Part shown: piece after piece, positions 1-5,909 of the stretch
Layout of the letters: every line of letters begins with the position of its first letter
Position numbering within the stretch: position 1 is the first letter of the stretch
Assembly (NCBI GenBank): GCA_017522745.1
Contig: JAFWYI010000184.1
Span: 1 to 9,284 of the forward strand
Length of the DNA: 9,284 nucleotides
Source: Mailhella sp.
GTDB taxonomy: Bacteria; Desulfobacterota; Desulfovibrionia; Desulfovibrionales; Desulfovibrionaceae
Direction: 5' to 3'
Translations under genes and position numbers: made by a program
The notes under the pieces: model-generated
The model's database searches: none
What the model was told of the DNA's origin: nothing
The model's input: the letters and a program-made list of their open reading frames with translations, nothing else

Positions 1-729
1 CAGCGCGGAAAGTGTATCTCCGCTGAACATGTCCCGCATGGAGTTCGTAAGCAGCATGCCCGGGATGAGCAGCATCACGTTCCCTACACTGATGAGTTCC
101 GCAGAAAGACCGAATCCGAACCAGACGAAAAGCTGGGTCAGGCAGCCGCCAGCGAATGACCACAATACTGCGGCGATGACGGAAGGCAGATGCAGCGCCC
201 GCGAGATATAATCCATACAGCGCAAAAAGCATCCGATCACTGCCGATGCCCCGACATCAAGCCACGCACCCCCGAAAAACAGCGTGAACGACGAAGAAAC
301 CAGCGCGTAAATGATAAACATGGCTGCCGCAGAGTAACGAGACGTATTATTGCGGATATCCTCAAGCTCGCGCTCGACCTCTTCGAACAGAGGCATCTCC
401 TTGCAGATGCGCCTCGAAAGATTGTTCAATCGCGCAAGACGCTGCAGATCATACTGGCTGGCCTTGATGCGGCGAGTCTGCGATACCGCCCCGAACTGCG
501 GAGAGTACACGGTGGCAAAAATAGCCGTGGTGATGGCAAAAACATCCACACGTTCTGCACCATACGCGTAACAAATGCGCTGGATACTATCTTCAACGCG
601 ACTGACTTCAGCCCCGCTTACCAGCATGGCTTCACCGATGTTCAACGCATTGAAAAGAAATTCCCGCGCATAATCTGCCGGAGAACTCTGGAGGGACGCA
701 GCCTTTTCAGACAAATAGTATAATGACAT
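1..729 (-). CDS. ThrE/YjjP-family membrane exporter, N-terminal part (partial, cut at left edge)
   Basis: The reverse strand stays open from an ATG at 729 to the first base of the window, giving 243 residues with no stop. Residues about 20-115 form a soluble domain with the family signature NIGEAMLVSGAEVSRVED at 30-47. Residues 134-153, about 156-170, 182-204 and beyond are hydrophobic helices, and PGMLLTNSMRDMFSGD at 223-238 matches the conserved PG-x-x-x-TNS-x-RD-x-x-SGD stretch of the ThrE (DUF1212) family. Characterised members export threonine and serine (Corynebacterium ThrE) or, as the YjjP half of YjjPB, succinate in E. coli; the substrate here cannot be told. An in-frame TGA two codons upstream limits the start to this ATG or later, but the only purine-rich stretch, GAAGA, abuts the ATG, so initiation looks weak. 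Whether this is the full two-domain form or a split YjjP-type gene lies beyond the edge. Confidence 0.88.
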   Translation of the reverse strand, partial: MSLYYLSEKAASLQSSPADYAREFLFNALNIGEAMLVSGAEVSRVEDSIQRICYAYGAERVDVFAITTAIFATVYSPQFGAVSQTRRIKASQYDLQRLARLNNLSRRICKEMPLFEEVERELEDIRNNTSRYSAAAMFIIYALVSSSFTLFFGGAWLDVGASAVIGCFLRCMDYISRALHLPSVIAAVLWSFAGGCLTQLFVWFGFGLSAELISVGNVMLLIPGMLLTNSMRDMFSGDTLSAL

Positions 730-796
730 TCTTCAAGTAACACTTTAAATATTAATGGGGCCACATTGACCAACTCTTAGAGAGCTACTGCCAACA

Positions 797-824
797 TGTC
801 AATTTAAAAGTATAAAATTTCTAA
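797..824. promoter_or_regulatory. Weaker promoter-like elements in the thrE-like/tctC intergenic region
   Basis: Two weaker candidates sit in the upstream half of the 167-bp divergent region. On the plus strand, CTGCCA at 788-793 is followed after 17 bp by TATAAA at 811-816. On the minus strand, TGTCAA at 797-802 reads as a perfect TTGACA pointing towards the exporter gene, but the hexamer at the right distance (TAAGAG) is poor. The elements overlap, so if both are used the two promoters would compete. This is motif reading only. Confidence 0.3.
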
Positions 825-833
825 CTCCTACCA

Positions 834-862
834 TTGCAATCTATTTACCTTAGAGCTATATT
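834..862 (+). promoter_or_regulatory. Likely sigma-70-type promoter of the tct operon
   Basis: TTGCAA at 834-839 (4 of 6 matches to the -35 consensus) is followed after exactly 17 bp by TATATT at 857-862 (5 of 6). Transcription would start near 869 and leave a leader of about 27 nt containing the AAGGAG site at 885-890 before the tctC ATG. It is the best placed promoter in this intergenic region. Confidence 0.55.
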
Positions 863-896
863 ACTGGAAACAATCATCTTTTATAAGGAGTTGATC

Positions 897-1856
897 ATGT
901 CCATCAAACACCTCCTTCTTGGCCTTGCGGCGATCGCCGCTCTCGTTGCTGCCCCCGCTGCTTCTCAGGCTGCAAGCTGGCCCTCCAAGCCTATCCAGCT
1001 GATCGTCCCCTTCCCTCCCGGCAATGACCCCACCACCATCATCCTCAACGTGATGAGCCCCATCATGCAGAAGGAACTGGGGCAGCCTGTAAAAGTTATC
1101 AACAAAGCTGGCGGCGGCGGTGTTCTTGGTGCCAAGGATCTGGCCAATGCACGTCCTGATGGCCACACCTTCGGCGTGATGGCTGTCGGCCCCATGGTTT
1201 CTCAGGTCGTCATGGGCAAGACTCCCTACAAGCCTGAAGCCTTCAAGCCGATGGGTATGTGCTGGTCCTCCCCCTTCATGCTCGTTGTCAAAGGCGACGC
1301 TCCTTACAATGACCTCAAGGGCCTTTCCGAATACGCCAAGACTCATCCCGGCCTGAAGCTCGGCCACTGGGGCCTCGGCGCCGTTCCTACGGCTATCGCC
1401 ATGAATATCGCCAAGATCGGCGGCTTCACCTGGCAGGAAACCTCCTATCAGGACCTCAATGCCCTTCTGCTCACTCAGGGCACGGCCGATGCTATCACCG
1501 TTACCACGCCTTATATCCGCGACTACGCTGAAATAGGTGAAGTGAAGCCTCTCGCCGCCCTGCTGCCCGTTCGCCTGCCTGCTCATCCTGACGTTGCCAC
1601 CGTGGCCGAACAGGGCTATGGCGAGGCCTACTCGGTATGGTTCGGTCTGTTCGCCCCCGCTAAGGTCAAGCCTGAGATCGTGGAAAAATTCCGCACCGCC
1701 TTCTTCAAGGCCATGGAAGCCCCTGAAGTGAAGGATGCTATCGCCAAGACCGGCGTTGTGGCCCATCCCTCTTCCCCCGATGAAGCCAAGGCTCAGATCG
1801 CACGCGAACTGAAAGAGTACGATGAAATTCTTCGCGCTGTCGGCGTCAAGAAGTAA
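897..1856 (+). CDS. tctC: TctC/Bug-family periplasmic solute-binding protein of a TTT transporter
   Basis: This 319-residue protein binds the transported solute in the periplasm and delivers it to the TctAB permease. It starts with a Sec signal peptide: K4, a hydrophobic core at 5-20, and an ASQA-AS cleavage site after residue 25. The mature part opens with WPSKPIQLIVPFPPG at 28-42, a hallmark of the Bug family, followed by the second ligand loop NKAGGGGVLGAKDLANARPDG at 69-89. The usual PGG-x-x-D loop is altered to PGNDPTT, which may shift ligand choice. The ATG at 897 is preceded by AAGGAG at 885-890; a longer reading from a TTG at 834 has no such site and would bury the signal peptide. Bug proteins bind citrate, other carboxylates, amino acids or aromatic acids, so the ligand is unknown. 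The gene is followed by a strong hairpin terminator before tctB. Confidence 0.93.
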   Translation: MSIKHLLLGLAAIAALVAAPAASQAASWPSKPIQLIVPFPPGNDPTTIILNVMSPIMQKELGQPVKVINKAGGGGVLGAKDLANARPDGHTFGVMAVGPMVSQVVMGKTPYKPEAFKPMGMCWSSPFMLVVKGDAPYNDLKGLSEYAKTHPGLKLGHWGLGAVPTAIAMNIAKIGGFTWQETSYQDLNALLLTQGTADAITVTTPYIRDYAEIGEVKPLAALLPVRLPAHPDVATVAEQGYGEAYSVWFGLFAPAKVKPEIVEKFRTAFFKAMEAPEVKDAIAKTGVVAHPSSPDEAKAQIARELKEYDEILRAVGVKK

Positions 1857-1872
1857 CTGAATAGTGATGCAG

Positions 1873-1905
1873 GACGGCCGAGCTCTGCCCCGGCCGTCTT
1901 TTTTT
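1873..1905 (+). terminator. Intrinsic terminator between tctC and tctB
   Basis: GACGGCCG at 1873-1880 pairs perfectly with CGGCCGTC at 1891-1898 around a 10-nt loop, and seven T residues follow at 1899-1905. This is a textbook Rho-independent terminator placed inside an otherwise co-directional operon. It probably stops most transcripts after tctC and lets a fraction read through into tctBA. Confidence 0.88.
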
Positions 1906-1918
1906 ATCAGAGGTTTTT

Positions 1919-2407
1919 ATGAGTCAGGAAAAAACACGCAGCCGCGCACATGATCTTCTTGGTGCCGTCCTTGGCACGTTCTGTACGGTCATGCTGGTGC
2001 TGGCTCCGTGGCAGATCGATCTTGATGTGTCGTACCCCTTCTATAAAGGGCCGTTCATCATGCCGATACTAGCCCTTTCCATCGGGGTTATCGCATCACT
2101 TCCCAGCTGGTATCGCCTGCTTTTCAAAGGCAAGGGGCGGAGCTGGGAGCTGGATGGGGCTGGCGCGCCTCGCAAGCCTTTCCTCATGCTTGTCACGGCA
2201 CTTTTTTACCCCATCGGCATCTTTGTTATCGGCTTGGAGATCGCCACGTTCCTTATTCTGGCAGTTGAATTATACATCACAGGGCAGCGGAACCGGAAAA
2301 TCCTATTCTTCATTCCGCTTCTTCTATCTGGCATCTTCTGGCTGGTCTTCCGCCGTATGCTTGATGTATATTTCCCTGAACCTCTGCTCTTCTACGTACT
2401 CGGTTAA
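1919..2407 (+). CDS. tctB: TctB-family small membrane subunit of the TTT transporter
   Basis: The product is a 162-residue, very hydrophobic inner membrane protein of the TctB (DUF1468) family, which pairs with TctA to form the permease. Membrane helices are visible at about 12-30, 46-62, a double helix stretch 88-118, and 127-145. The family-like YPFYKGPFIMP at 39-49 follows the first helix and WLVFRRMLDVYFPEP at 141-155 closes the last one. Overall sequence conservation in this family is low, so identification rests on size, topology, these motifs and its position between tctC and tctA. CAGAGG at 1908-1913 is a moderate ribosome site. It lies 62 nt after tctC, downstream of the hairpin, and ends 6 nt before tctA. 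Confidence 0.9.
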   Translation: MSQEKTRSRAHDLLGAVLGTFCTVMLVLAPWQIDLDVSYPFYKGPFIMPILALSIGVIASLPSWYRLLFKGKGRSWELDGAGAPRKPFLMLVTALFYPIGIFVIGLEIATFLILAVELYITGQRNRKILFFIPLLLSGIFWLVFRRMLDVYFPEPLLFYVLG

Positions 2408-2413
2408 CTCGCC

Positions 2414-3916
2414 ATGTTCGATCTCTCGATCTTTCTCCAAGGGGCACAGCAGGCTCTCGATCTCACCAATGTGCTGATGCTTGCCATCGGCTCCCTCGTG
2501 GGTATCATCGTTGGCATCCTTCCCGGCATGGGGCCGATGGTGGGCATGGTAGTGCTTCTTCCTTTTTCCTATGCCCTTGATGCCGGATCTGCTCTTGCCC
2601 TGCTGCTTGGTGTATTCTGCGGCGGCTACTTTGGCGGCGGTATCCCTTCCGTTCTCATGCGTACGCCTGGTGTGCCCTCTTCGCTCATCACCAGCTTCGA
2701 TGGCTTTCCTCTTACCCAGAAAGGGCAAAGCCAGCTTGCGCTCTCGGCCGTTATCGTCGGTTCCTTCGGCGGCGGTATCATCAGCGTCATCTGTCTGATC
2801 TTCCTCGCGCCGCTGCTTGCCGGTGTCGCTCAGAATTTTGCCCCGGAAGAATACTTCTCCGCAGCATTGTTCGGTATCGTTCTGGTCGTTATGGCTAATC
2901 GCCAGAAGATCTTCGAAGCTCTCATCCTGCTTTCCATCGGCCTCTGGGCTGCCAGCGTCGGTCTGGACTCCACCACCCTTTCCGCCCGATACAACTTCGG
3001 CCTTACGGATATGCAGAACGGTCTTCAGATCACTCCTGTCTGCATTGGCCTTTTCGGCGTTGGTCAGGCCTTCCTGCTCGCAGAAAAAAGCATCCTCAAC
3101 ACGGGCACGAGCATACAACTCTCCAGAAGCACTCTGGACCTCAGCAAAATCTGGGAAGTACTCCGCCGCTGGAAAACGCTTCTGGTCAGTGGCATCATCG
3201 GCACTTTCGTCGGCCTGCTTCCCGGCACCGGCTCTATGCTCGCTTCTTTCCTGTCCTACGAAACCGCTCGCAAGATTTCCAAAACGCCTGAAAAGTTCGG
3301 TACTGGCATGCCGGAAGGCTGTATCGCTTCGGAAGCCGGCAACAATGCTGTTCCTGCCGGCGCAATGATCCCCCTGCTCACGCTCGGGATTCCCGGCGAT
3401 GCCATCAGCGCCGTACTTCTCGGTGTATTCACCATCAACGGCATCTACCCCGGCCCTCTGCTCCTTGTTAAGGAGCCGGTACTGATCAATGAGCTGTATG
3501 TCTCCCTGCTGCTGATCAACATCTTCTGCCTCATCATGCTCATCCTCTGGCTGCGCCCCTTCGCCATGATCGTGAAGATCCCCAACGGCATCCTCTCGGC
3601 AGTCATCCTGATGATGTCGCTGGTGGGCATCTACAGCGTCAACACCAGCTTCTTCGATATCGGTGTGGCTCTGGTGTTCGGCGTGCTTGGCTATGTCCTG
3701 CTCCGCTTCGACTGGCCAGTCGTCAATCTGGTCATGGGCGTCGTTCTTGGCAGCATCTTCGAACAGAGATTGCGCGAGTCACTTTCCAACTCGGCAGGTG
3801 ACCCGCTCATATTCTTCCAGCGCCCCATCTCCTGTTGCATACTCATCGTCACCATCCTCATGGTCGTAGTTCCGCTGTGGCTCGACTATCGCAAGGCTCG
3901 CAAACAAAACACATAA
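2414..3916 (+). CDS. tctA: TctA-family large membrane subunit of the TTT transporter
   Basis: This 500-residue polytopic inner membrane protein is the transport channel that carries the solute released by TctC, presumably driven by an ion gradient. It shows the two-fold internal repeat typical of the family: GILPGMG at 34-40 and GLLPGTG at 266-272. After the first comes GGYFGGGIPSVLMRTPGVPS at 70-89 with DGFPLTQKG at 96-104; after the second comes YETARKISKTPEKFGTG at 281-297, EGCIASEAGNNA at 300-311 and LGIPG at 323-327. Length is normal for TctA. The start is 6 nt after the tctB stop and has no Shine-Dalgarno sequence (the spacer reads CTCGCC), so translation probably depends on ribosomes finishing tctB. 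The complete C-B-A set without frame damage argues for a functional transporter. Confidence 0.95.
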   Translation: MFDLSIFLQGAQQALDLTNVLMLAIGSLVGIIVGILPGMGPMVGMVVLLPFSYALDAGSALALLLGVFCGGYFGGGIPSVLMRTPGVPSSLITSFDGFPLTQKGQSQLALSAVIVGSFGGGIISVICLIFLAPLLAGVAQNFAPEEYFSAALFGIVLVVMANRQKIFEALILLSIGLWAASVGLDSTTLSARYNFGLTDMQNGLQITPVCIGLFGVGQAFLLAEKSILNTGTSIQLSRSTLDLSKIWEVLRRWKTLLVSGIIGTFVGLLPGTGSMLASFLSYETARKISKTPEKFGTGMPEGCIASEAGNNAVPAGAMIPLLTLGIPGDAISAVLLGVFTINGIYPGPLLLVKEPVLINELYVSLLLINIFCLIMLILWLRPFAMIVKIPNGILSAVILMMSLVGIYSVNTSFFDIGVALVFGVLGYVLLRFDWPVVNLVMGVVLGSIFEQRLRESLSNSAGDPLIFFQRPISCCILIVTILMVVVPLWLDYRKARKQNT

Positions 3917-3929
3917 CTGCCCGAAAGCA

Positions 3930-3976
3930 AAAAAAGAAGCTCCTGCTCGCCGATAGGTAACAGGGGCTTCTTTTTT
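3930..3976. terminator. Bidirectional intrinsic terminator between tctA and the PHP gene
   Basis: A 16-bp arm at 3930-3945 (A-rich then GAAGCTCCTG) pairs with 3961-3976 (CAGGGGCTTC then six T) with one non-Watson-Crick position, which is a U-G wobble in the plus-strand transcript. Flanking A and T runs let it work for both converging genes; it should be slightly stronger for tctA. Confidence 0.85.
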
Positions 3977-3995
3977 ATACACTGGCTTTTACCAT

Positions 3996-4871
3996 TTACT
4001 CTTCCATACCATGCAAAGCGCGATATTCCATCAGAGCATCGTAAACATAGCGCCCTACTCGTAACCCGCCTTTCCCTGTTCCCAATGCCGTACAGGGCTT
4101 GGAAAGTCCATGAAAGTCAGAACCACCACTGAGCTGAAAACCGTAATGTGCAGCCAGATCTATGCACTCACGAACATTCTTGGCGTTGTGTTCACTGTGA
4201 TATGCTTCAAGCGCATCCAGTCCCTGCTCTTTCCAAGGGCCGAGGCAAGAACGCAGCTCATCGACCGAAGCTGCCAGCAGACGCGGATGCGCCATGGATA
4301 CAAGCGCTCCCGCCCCTTTGAGCAGGGATATCGCCTGCTCCGGACTCAAAAGTTCACGCTCCACGAAGCCGGGACAGCCTTTGCCGAGATATGTCTTAAA
4401 GGCATCTTTGCGAGTTTTGACAACGCGCTGCCGGCAGAGCAGTTCTGCGAAATGCGGCCTTCCCACCACGCGCCCTCCGGCCAGAGCCTCTGCGGCCTCA
4501 TAGGAAACGTCAAAACCTAGCGTTCTGAGTTTTTCAGCGATCCGAAGGTTGCGCGTATGCCTTTTCTCGCGCATATCATCCAGCGCATTTTCCAGATCCC
4601 GTATCCGCGTTTTATTTTTTGGAATCCAGAGCCCAAGAAAATGCGCCTCACCCCATGGGGTCGCCGTGCTTATCTCACAACCGCGGATAAAAATGATATC
4701 AGACTGAGCGGCTTCCTGTTCTGCTTCGGCAAGACCATCCAGAGTATCATGATCGGTCAATGCCAAGGCAAAAAGCGGCAATGCGGAGGCCTGCCGCACG
4801 ATAGCGGCGGGACTTTCCGAGCCATCGGAAGCAGTACTGTGTACATGGAGATCGATACGTTCGAATTTCAT
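3996..4871 (-). CDS. PHP-domain metal-dependent phosphoesterase (RNase AM/TrpH-like)
   Basis: The 291-residue protein carries a complete PHP active site. Visible metal ligands are DLHVH at 7-11, TDHD at 39-42, E66 in GCEIST, H77, H140 in GRPH, H195 in AHP, and D252/H254 in SGGSDFHG at 248-255. The segment between about 90 and 180 is the inserted helical domain typical of the stand-alone YciV/TrpH group. Characterised members include E. coli RNase AM, a 5'-3' exoribonuclease acting on short RNAs and rRNA 5' ends, and a 3',5'-nucleoside bisphosphate phosphatase; either activity is possible here. The start is forced: a TAG lies four codons upstream and the first metal motif begins at residue 7. 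No Shine-Dalgarno sequence precedes it, and a promoter ends 6 nt upstream, so the mRNA may be leaderless. Divergent from the Trm112-like/Hsp20 operon, it ends at a shared bidirectional terminator. Confidence 0.92.
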   Translation of the reverse strand: MKFERIDLHVHSTASDGSESPAAIVRQASALPLFALALTDHDTLDGLAEAEQEAAQSDIIFIRGCEISTATPWGEAHFLGLWIPKNKTRIRDLENALDDMREKRHTRNLRIAEKLRTLGFDVSYEAAEALAGGRVVGRPHFAELLCRQRVVKTRKDAFKTYLGKGCPGFVERELLSPEQAISLLKGAGALVSMAHPRLLAASVDELRSCLGPWKEQGLDALEAYHSEHNAKNVRECIDLAAHYGFQLSGGSDFHGLSKPCTALGTGKGGLRVGRYVYDALMEYRALHGMEE

Positions 4872-4877
4872 GTGTTC

Positions 4878-4905
4878 ATGCTATCATGCAGTGGGCATCT
4901 GTCAA
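4878..4905 (-). promoter_or_regulatory. Promoter of the PHP gene, possibly giving a leaderless mRNA
   Basis: On the minus strand a perfect TTGACA (plus 4900-4905) is followed after 16 bp by TAGCAT (plus 4878-4883, 4 of 6 matches). Only six bases, GAACAC, separate the -10 box from the ATG at 4871, so transcription would begin at or within a base or two of the start codon. Confidence 0.5.
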
Positions 4906-4923
4906 TCATCGTAAATAACGGCG

Positions 4924-4951
4924 TTGACGCAACCACGATATGAGGTAGGCT
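4924..4951 (+). promoter_or_regulatory. Candidate promoter of the zinc ribbon/Hsp20 operon
   Basis: TTGACG at 4924-4929 (5 of 6) is followed after 16 bp by a weak TAGGCT at 4946-4951 (3 of 6), leaving a leader of about 22 nt. The -35 box lies within GTTG-ACG-CAAC at 4923-4933, a short hyphenated palindrome that could be an operator. No CIRCE element and no correctly spaced sigma-32 boxes pointing this way were seen, which is notable for a heat shock operon. Confidence 0.35.
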
Positions 4952-4979
4952 GACAGCAAGACTTTTCAAGGAGGATATC

Positions 4980-5210
4980 ATGCCTGACACGCAGCTGGAT
5001 ATCTTGCTTTGCCCCAGATGCCGACAAAATCTGCTGACAGTACTGGATCCGCAGACAGGAGTCATCTGCCCAAGGTGTCGCCTGATCTATCCTGTACTGG
5101 ATGATGTTCCTATCCTGGCTGAAGATGCTGCCATCGCGGCAGGGGCATGGCTCATGGGGATCCGCGGTTCCACACCGGAGCCTTCTCCAAACGCAGGAGA
5201 GAAACGATGA
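4980..5210 (+). CDS. Trm112/YcaR-like zinc ribbon protein (UPF0434 family)
   Basis: This 76-residue protein contains a four-cysteine zinc ribbon, CPRC at 11-14 and CPRC at 30-33, followed by YPVLDDVPIL at 37-46, the usual Trm112/UPF0434 layout. In eukaryotes and archaea Trm112 binds and activates several methyltransferases; the bacterial small forms (YcaR) have no firmly assigned role, so a partner-binding function is inference. The last 25 residues lack obvious structure and are proline-rich. AAGGAGG at 4968-4974, 5 nt before the ATG, is one of the strongest ribosome sites in the window. It is the first gene of an operon with two Hsp20 genes, and its TGA overlaps the next ATG by 4 nt, which implies coupled translation. 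The link to chaperones suggests a stress-related role. Confidence 0.85.
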   Translation: MPDTQLDILLCPRCRQNLLTVLDPQTGVICPRCRLIYPVLDDVPILAEDAAIAAGAWLMGIRGSTPEPSPNAGEKR

Positions 5211-5575
5211 AGGATTTTTTCCTTGCCGACGGCCCGGTTTTCGATCGCAACTTTATCACCACTGCCATGGCCTATGACCGCCGAGAGCGTGACCCTTTCC
5301 CCCCTGTCAATATTTACTACTGGGGGCATCTTGTTCTTATCCAGGCGCTACTGCCAGGATTGCAGACCAGCGACGTGGATGTAAGGCTCGAAGAAGGCGT
5401 CGTCATCCTGTCCGGCTCTATTCCGCATATCAAAGGACGTTATTATCATGCGGAACGCTACAGCGGACCATTCTGCCGAAAAGTCCCTCTGGGAGTCGAA
5501 GTCGAGCCCCGCCCGCGCATCAGCCTTCAAGACGGTATCCTGCAAGTCATTTTCCGCCAGAGGAGAGTCACATGA
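5207..5575 (+). CDS. Small heat shock protein, Hsp20/alpha-crystallin family (A)
   Basis: The 122-residue product is a small heat shock protein that would hold unfolding proteins in the cytoplasm without ATP. Residues about 31-118 fit the alpha-crystallin domain: PPVNIYYWG at 32-40, LVLIQALLPGL at 42-52 (the A-x-LPG signature), VDVRLEEGVVILSG at 57-70, GPFCRKVPL at 87-95 and LQDGILQVIF at 107-116. About 30 residues precede the domain, but the chain ends four residues after the last strand, so the C-terminal I-x-I/V anchor is missing. I start it at 5207, behind AGGAG at 5195-5199 and overlapping the zinc ribbon stop, rather than at the in-frame ATG at 5147 inside that gene. Its own stop overlaps the next Hsp20 gene by 4 nt. 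Confidence 0.9.
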   Translation: MKDFFLADGPVFDRNFITTAMAYDRRERDPFPPVNIYYWGHLVLIQALLPGLQTSDVDVRLEEGVVILSGSIPHIKGRYYHAERYSGPFCRKVPLGVEVEPRPRISLQDGILQVIFRQRRVT

Positions 5576-5907
5576 TGGAACATCATTACCCTGTGGTACG
5601 GCCTGCGGCTGACATCATGGACGATGACGGCGGTGTCAGGGTCCTCGCCAATATGCCGGGAGTACGAGAAGACGATCTCCACCTTCTCATGAATGGAAAC
5701 GCCCTGCGTATTCAGGCAAATTCCCACTGCCCGCGACCAGAGACCGGAGGGAGGAACATCCGGAATCTGGAATTCGGAAACGTGGAATTCGCACTTGAGA
5801 TAGCCATGGATGCCCCACTTTCAGCACCTCCGACGGCTACACTGCAGCATGGTGTCCTTTCCCTCTTCCTGCCGGGAGAAGATAGAAAAAGTATCCGGGT
5901 GCGATGA
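5572..5907 (+). CDS. Small heat shock protein, Hsp20/alpha-crystallin family (B)
   Basis: A second, divergent Hsp20 protein of 111 residues. The alpha-crystallin domain begins almost at once with PAADIMDDDG at 11-20, then VLANMPGVREDDL at 24-36, LRIQAN at 45-50, LEFGNVEFALEI at 66-77 and LQHGVLSLFLPG at 91-102. Only about ten residues precede it. Near the end, KSIRVR contains I108-R-V110, a match to the I-x-I/V motif that docks into the groove of a neighbouring subunit during oligomer assembly. The ATG at 5572 has AGGAG at 5561-5565 and overlaps the stop of the upstream Hsp20 gene; the adjoining ATG at 5575 is a possible alternative. Together with protein A it could form mixed assemblies. The gene ends 2 nt before the converging rimI with no terminator visible. 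Confidence 0.88.
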   Translation: MMEHHYPVVRPAADIMDDDGGVRVLANMPGVREDDLHLLMNGNALRIQANSHCPRPETGGRNIRNLEFGNVEFALEIAMDAPLSAPPTATLQHGVLSLFLPGEDRKSIRVR

Positions 5908-5909
5908 AC

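Noticed and set aside
190..723. Plus-strand open frame of 177 codons at the left edge
   Set aside because: It lies antisense to the ThrE-family gene, whose conserved motifs are clear on the minus strand.
834..896. Extended tctC start at the TTG at 834
   Set aside because: It lacks a ribosome site, would place 21 residues before a good signal peptide, and overlaps the likely promoter; the ATG at 897 has AAGGAG.
861..1766. Long minus-strand open frame of 301 codons opposite tctC
   Set aside because: It is antisense to a clear signal-peptide-bearing Bug protein and its translation shows no domain; it is a shadow of codon bias in tctC.
2324..3118. Minus-strand open frame of 264 codons opposite tctB/tctA
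   Set aside because: The translation is highly charged and low in complexity, as expected opposite hydrophobic membrane protein codons, and TctA motifs are intact on the plus strand.
4941..4972. Sigma-32-like boxes on the minus strand upstream of the PHP gene (CTTGAAA and CCTCATAT)
   Set aside because: The 18-bp spacing is well outside the usual 13-15 bp and the direction is away from the Hsp20 operon.
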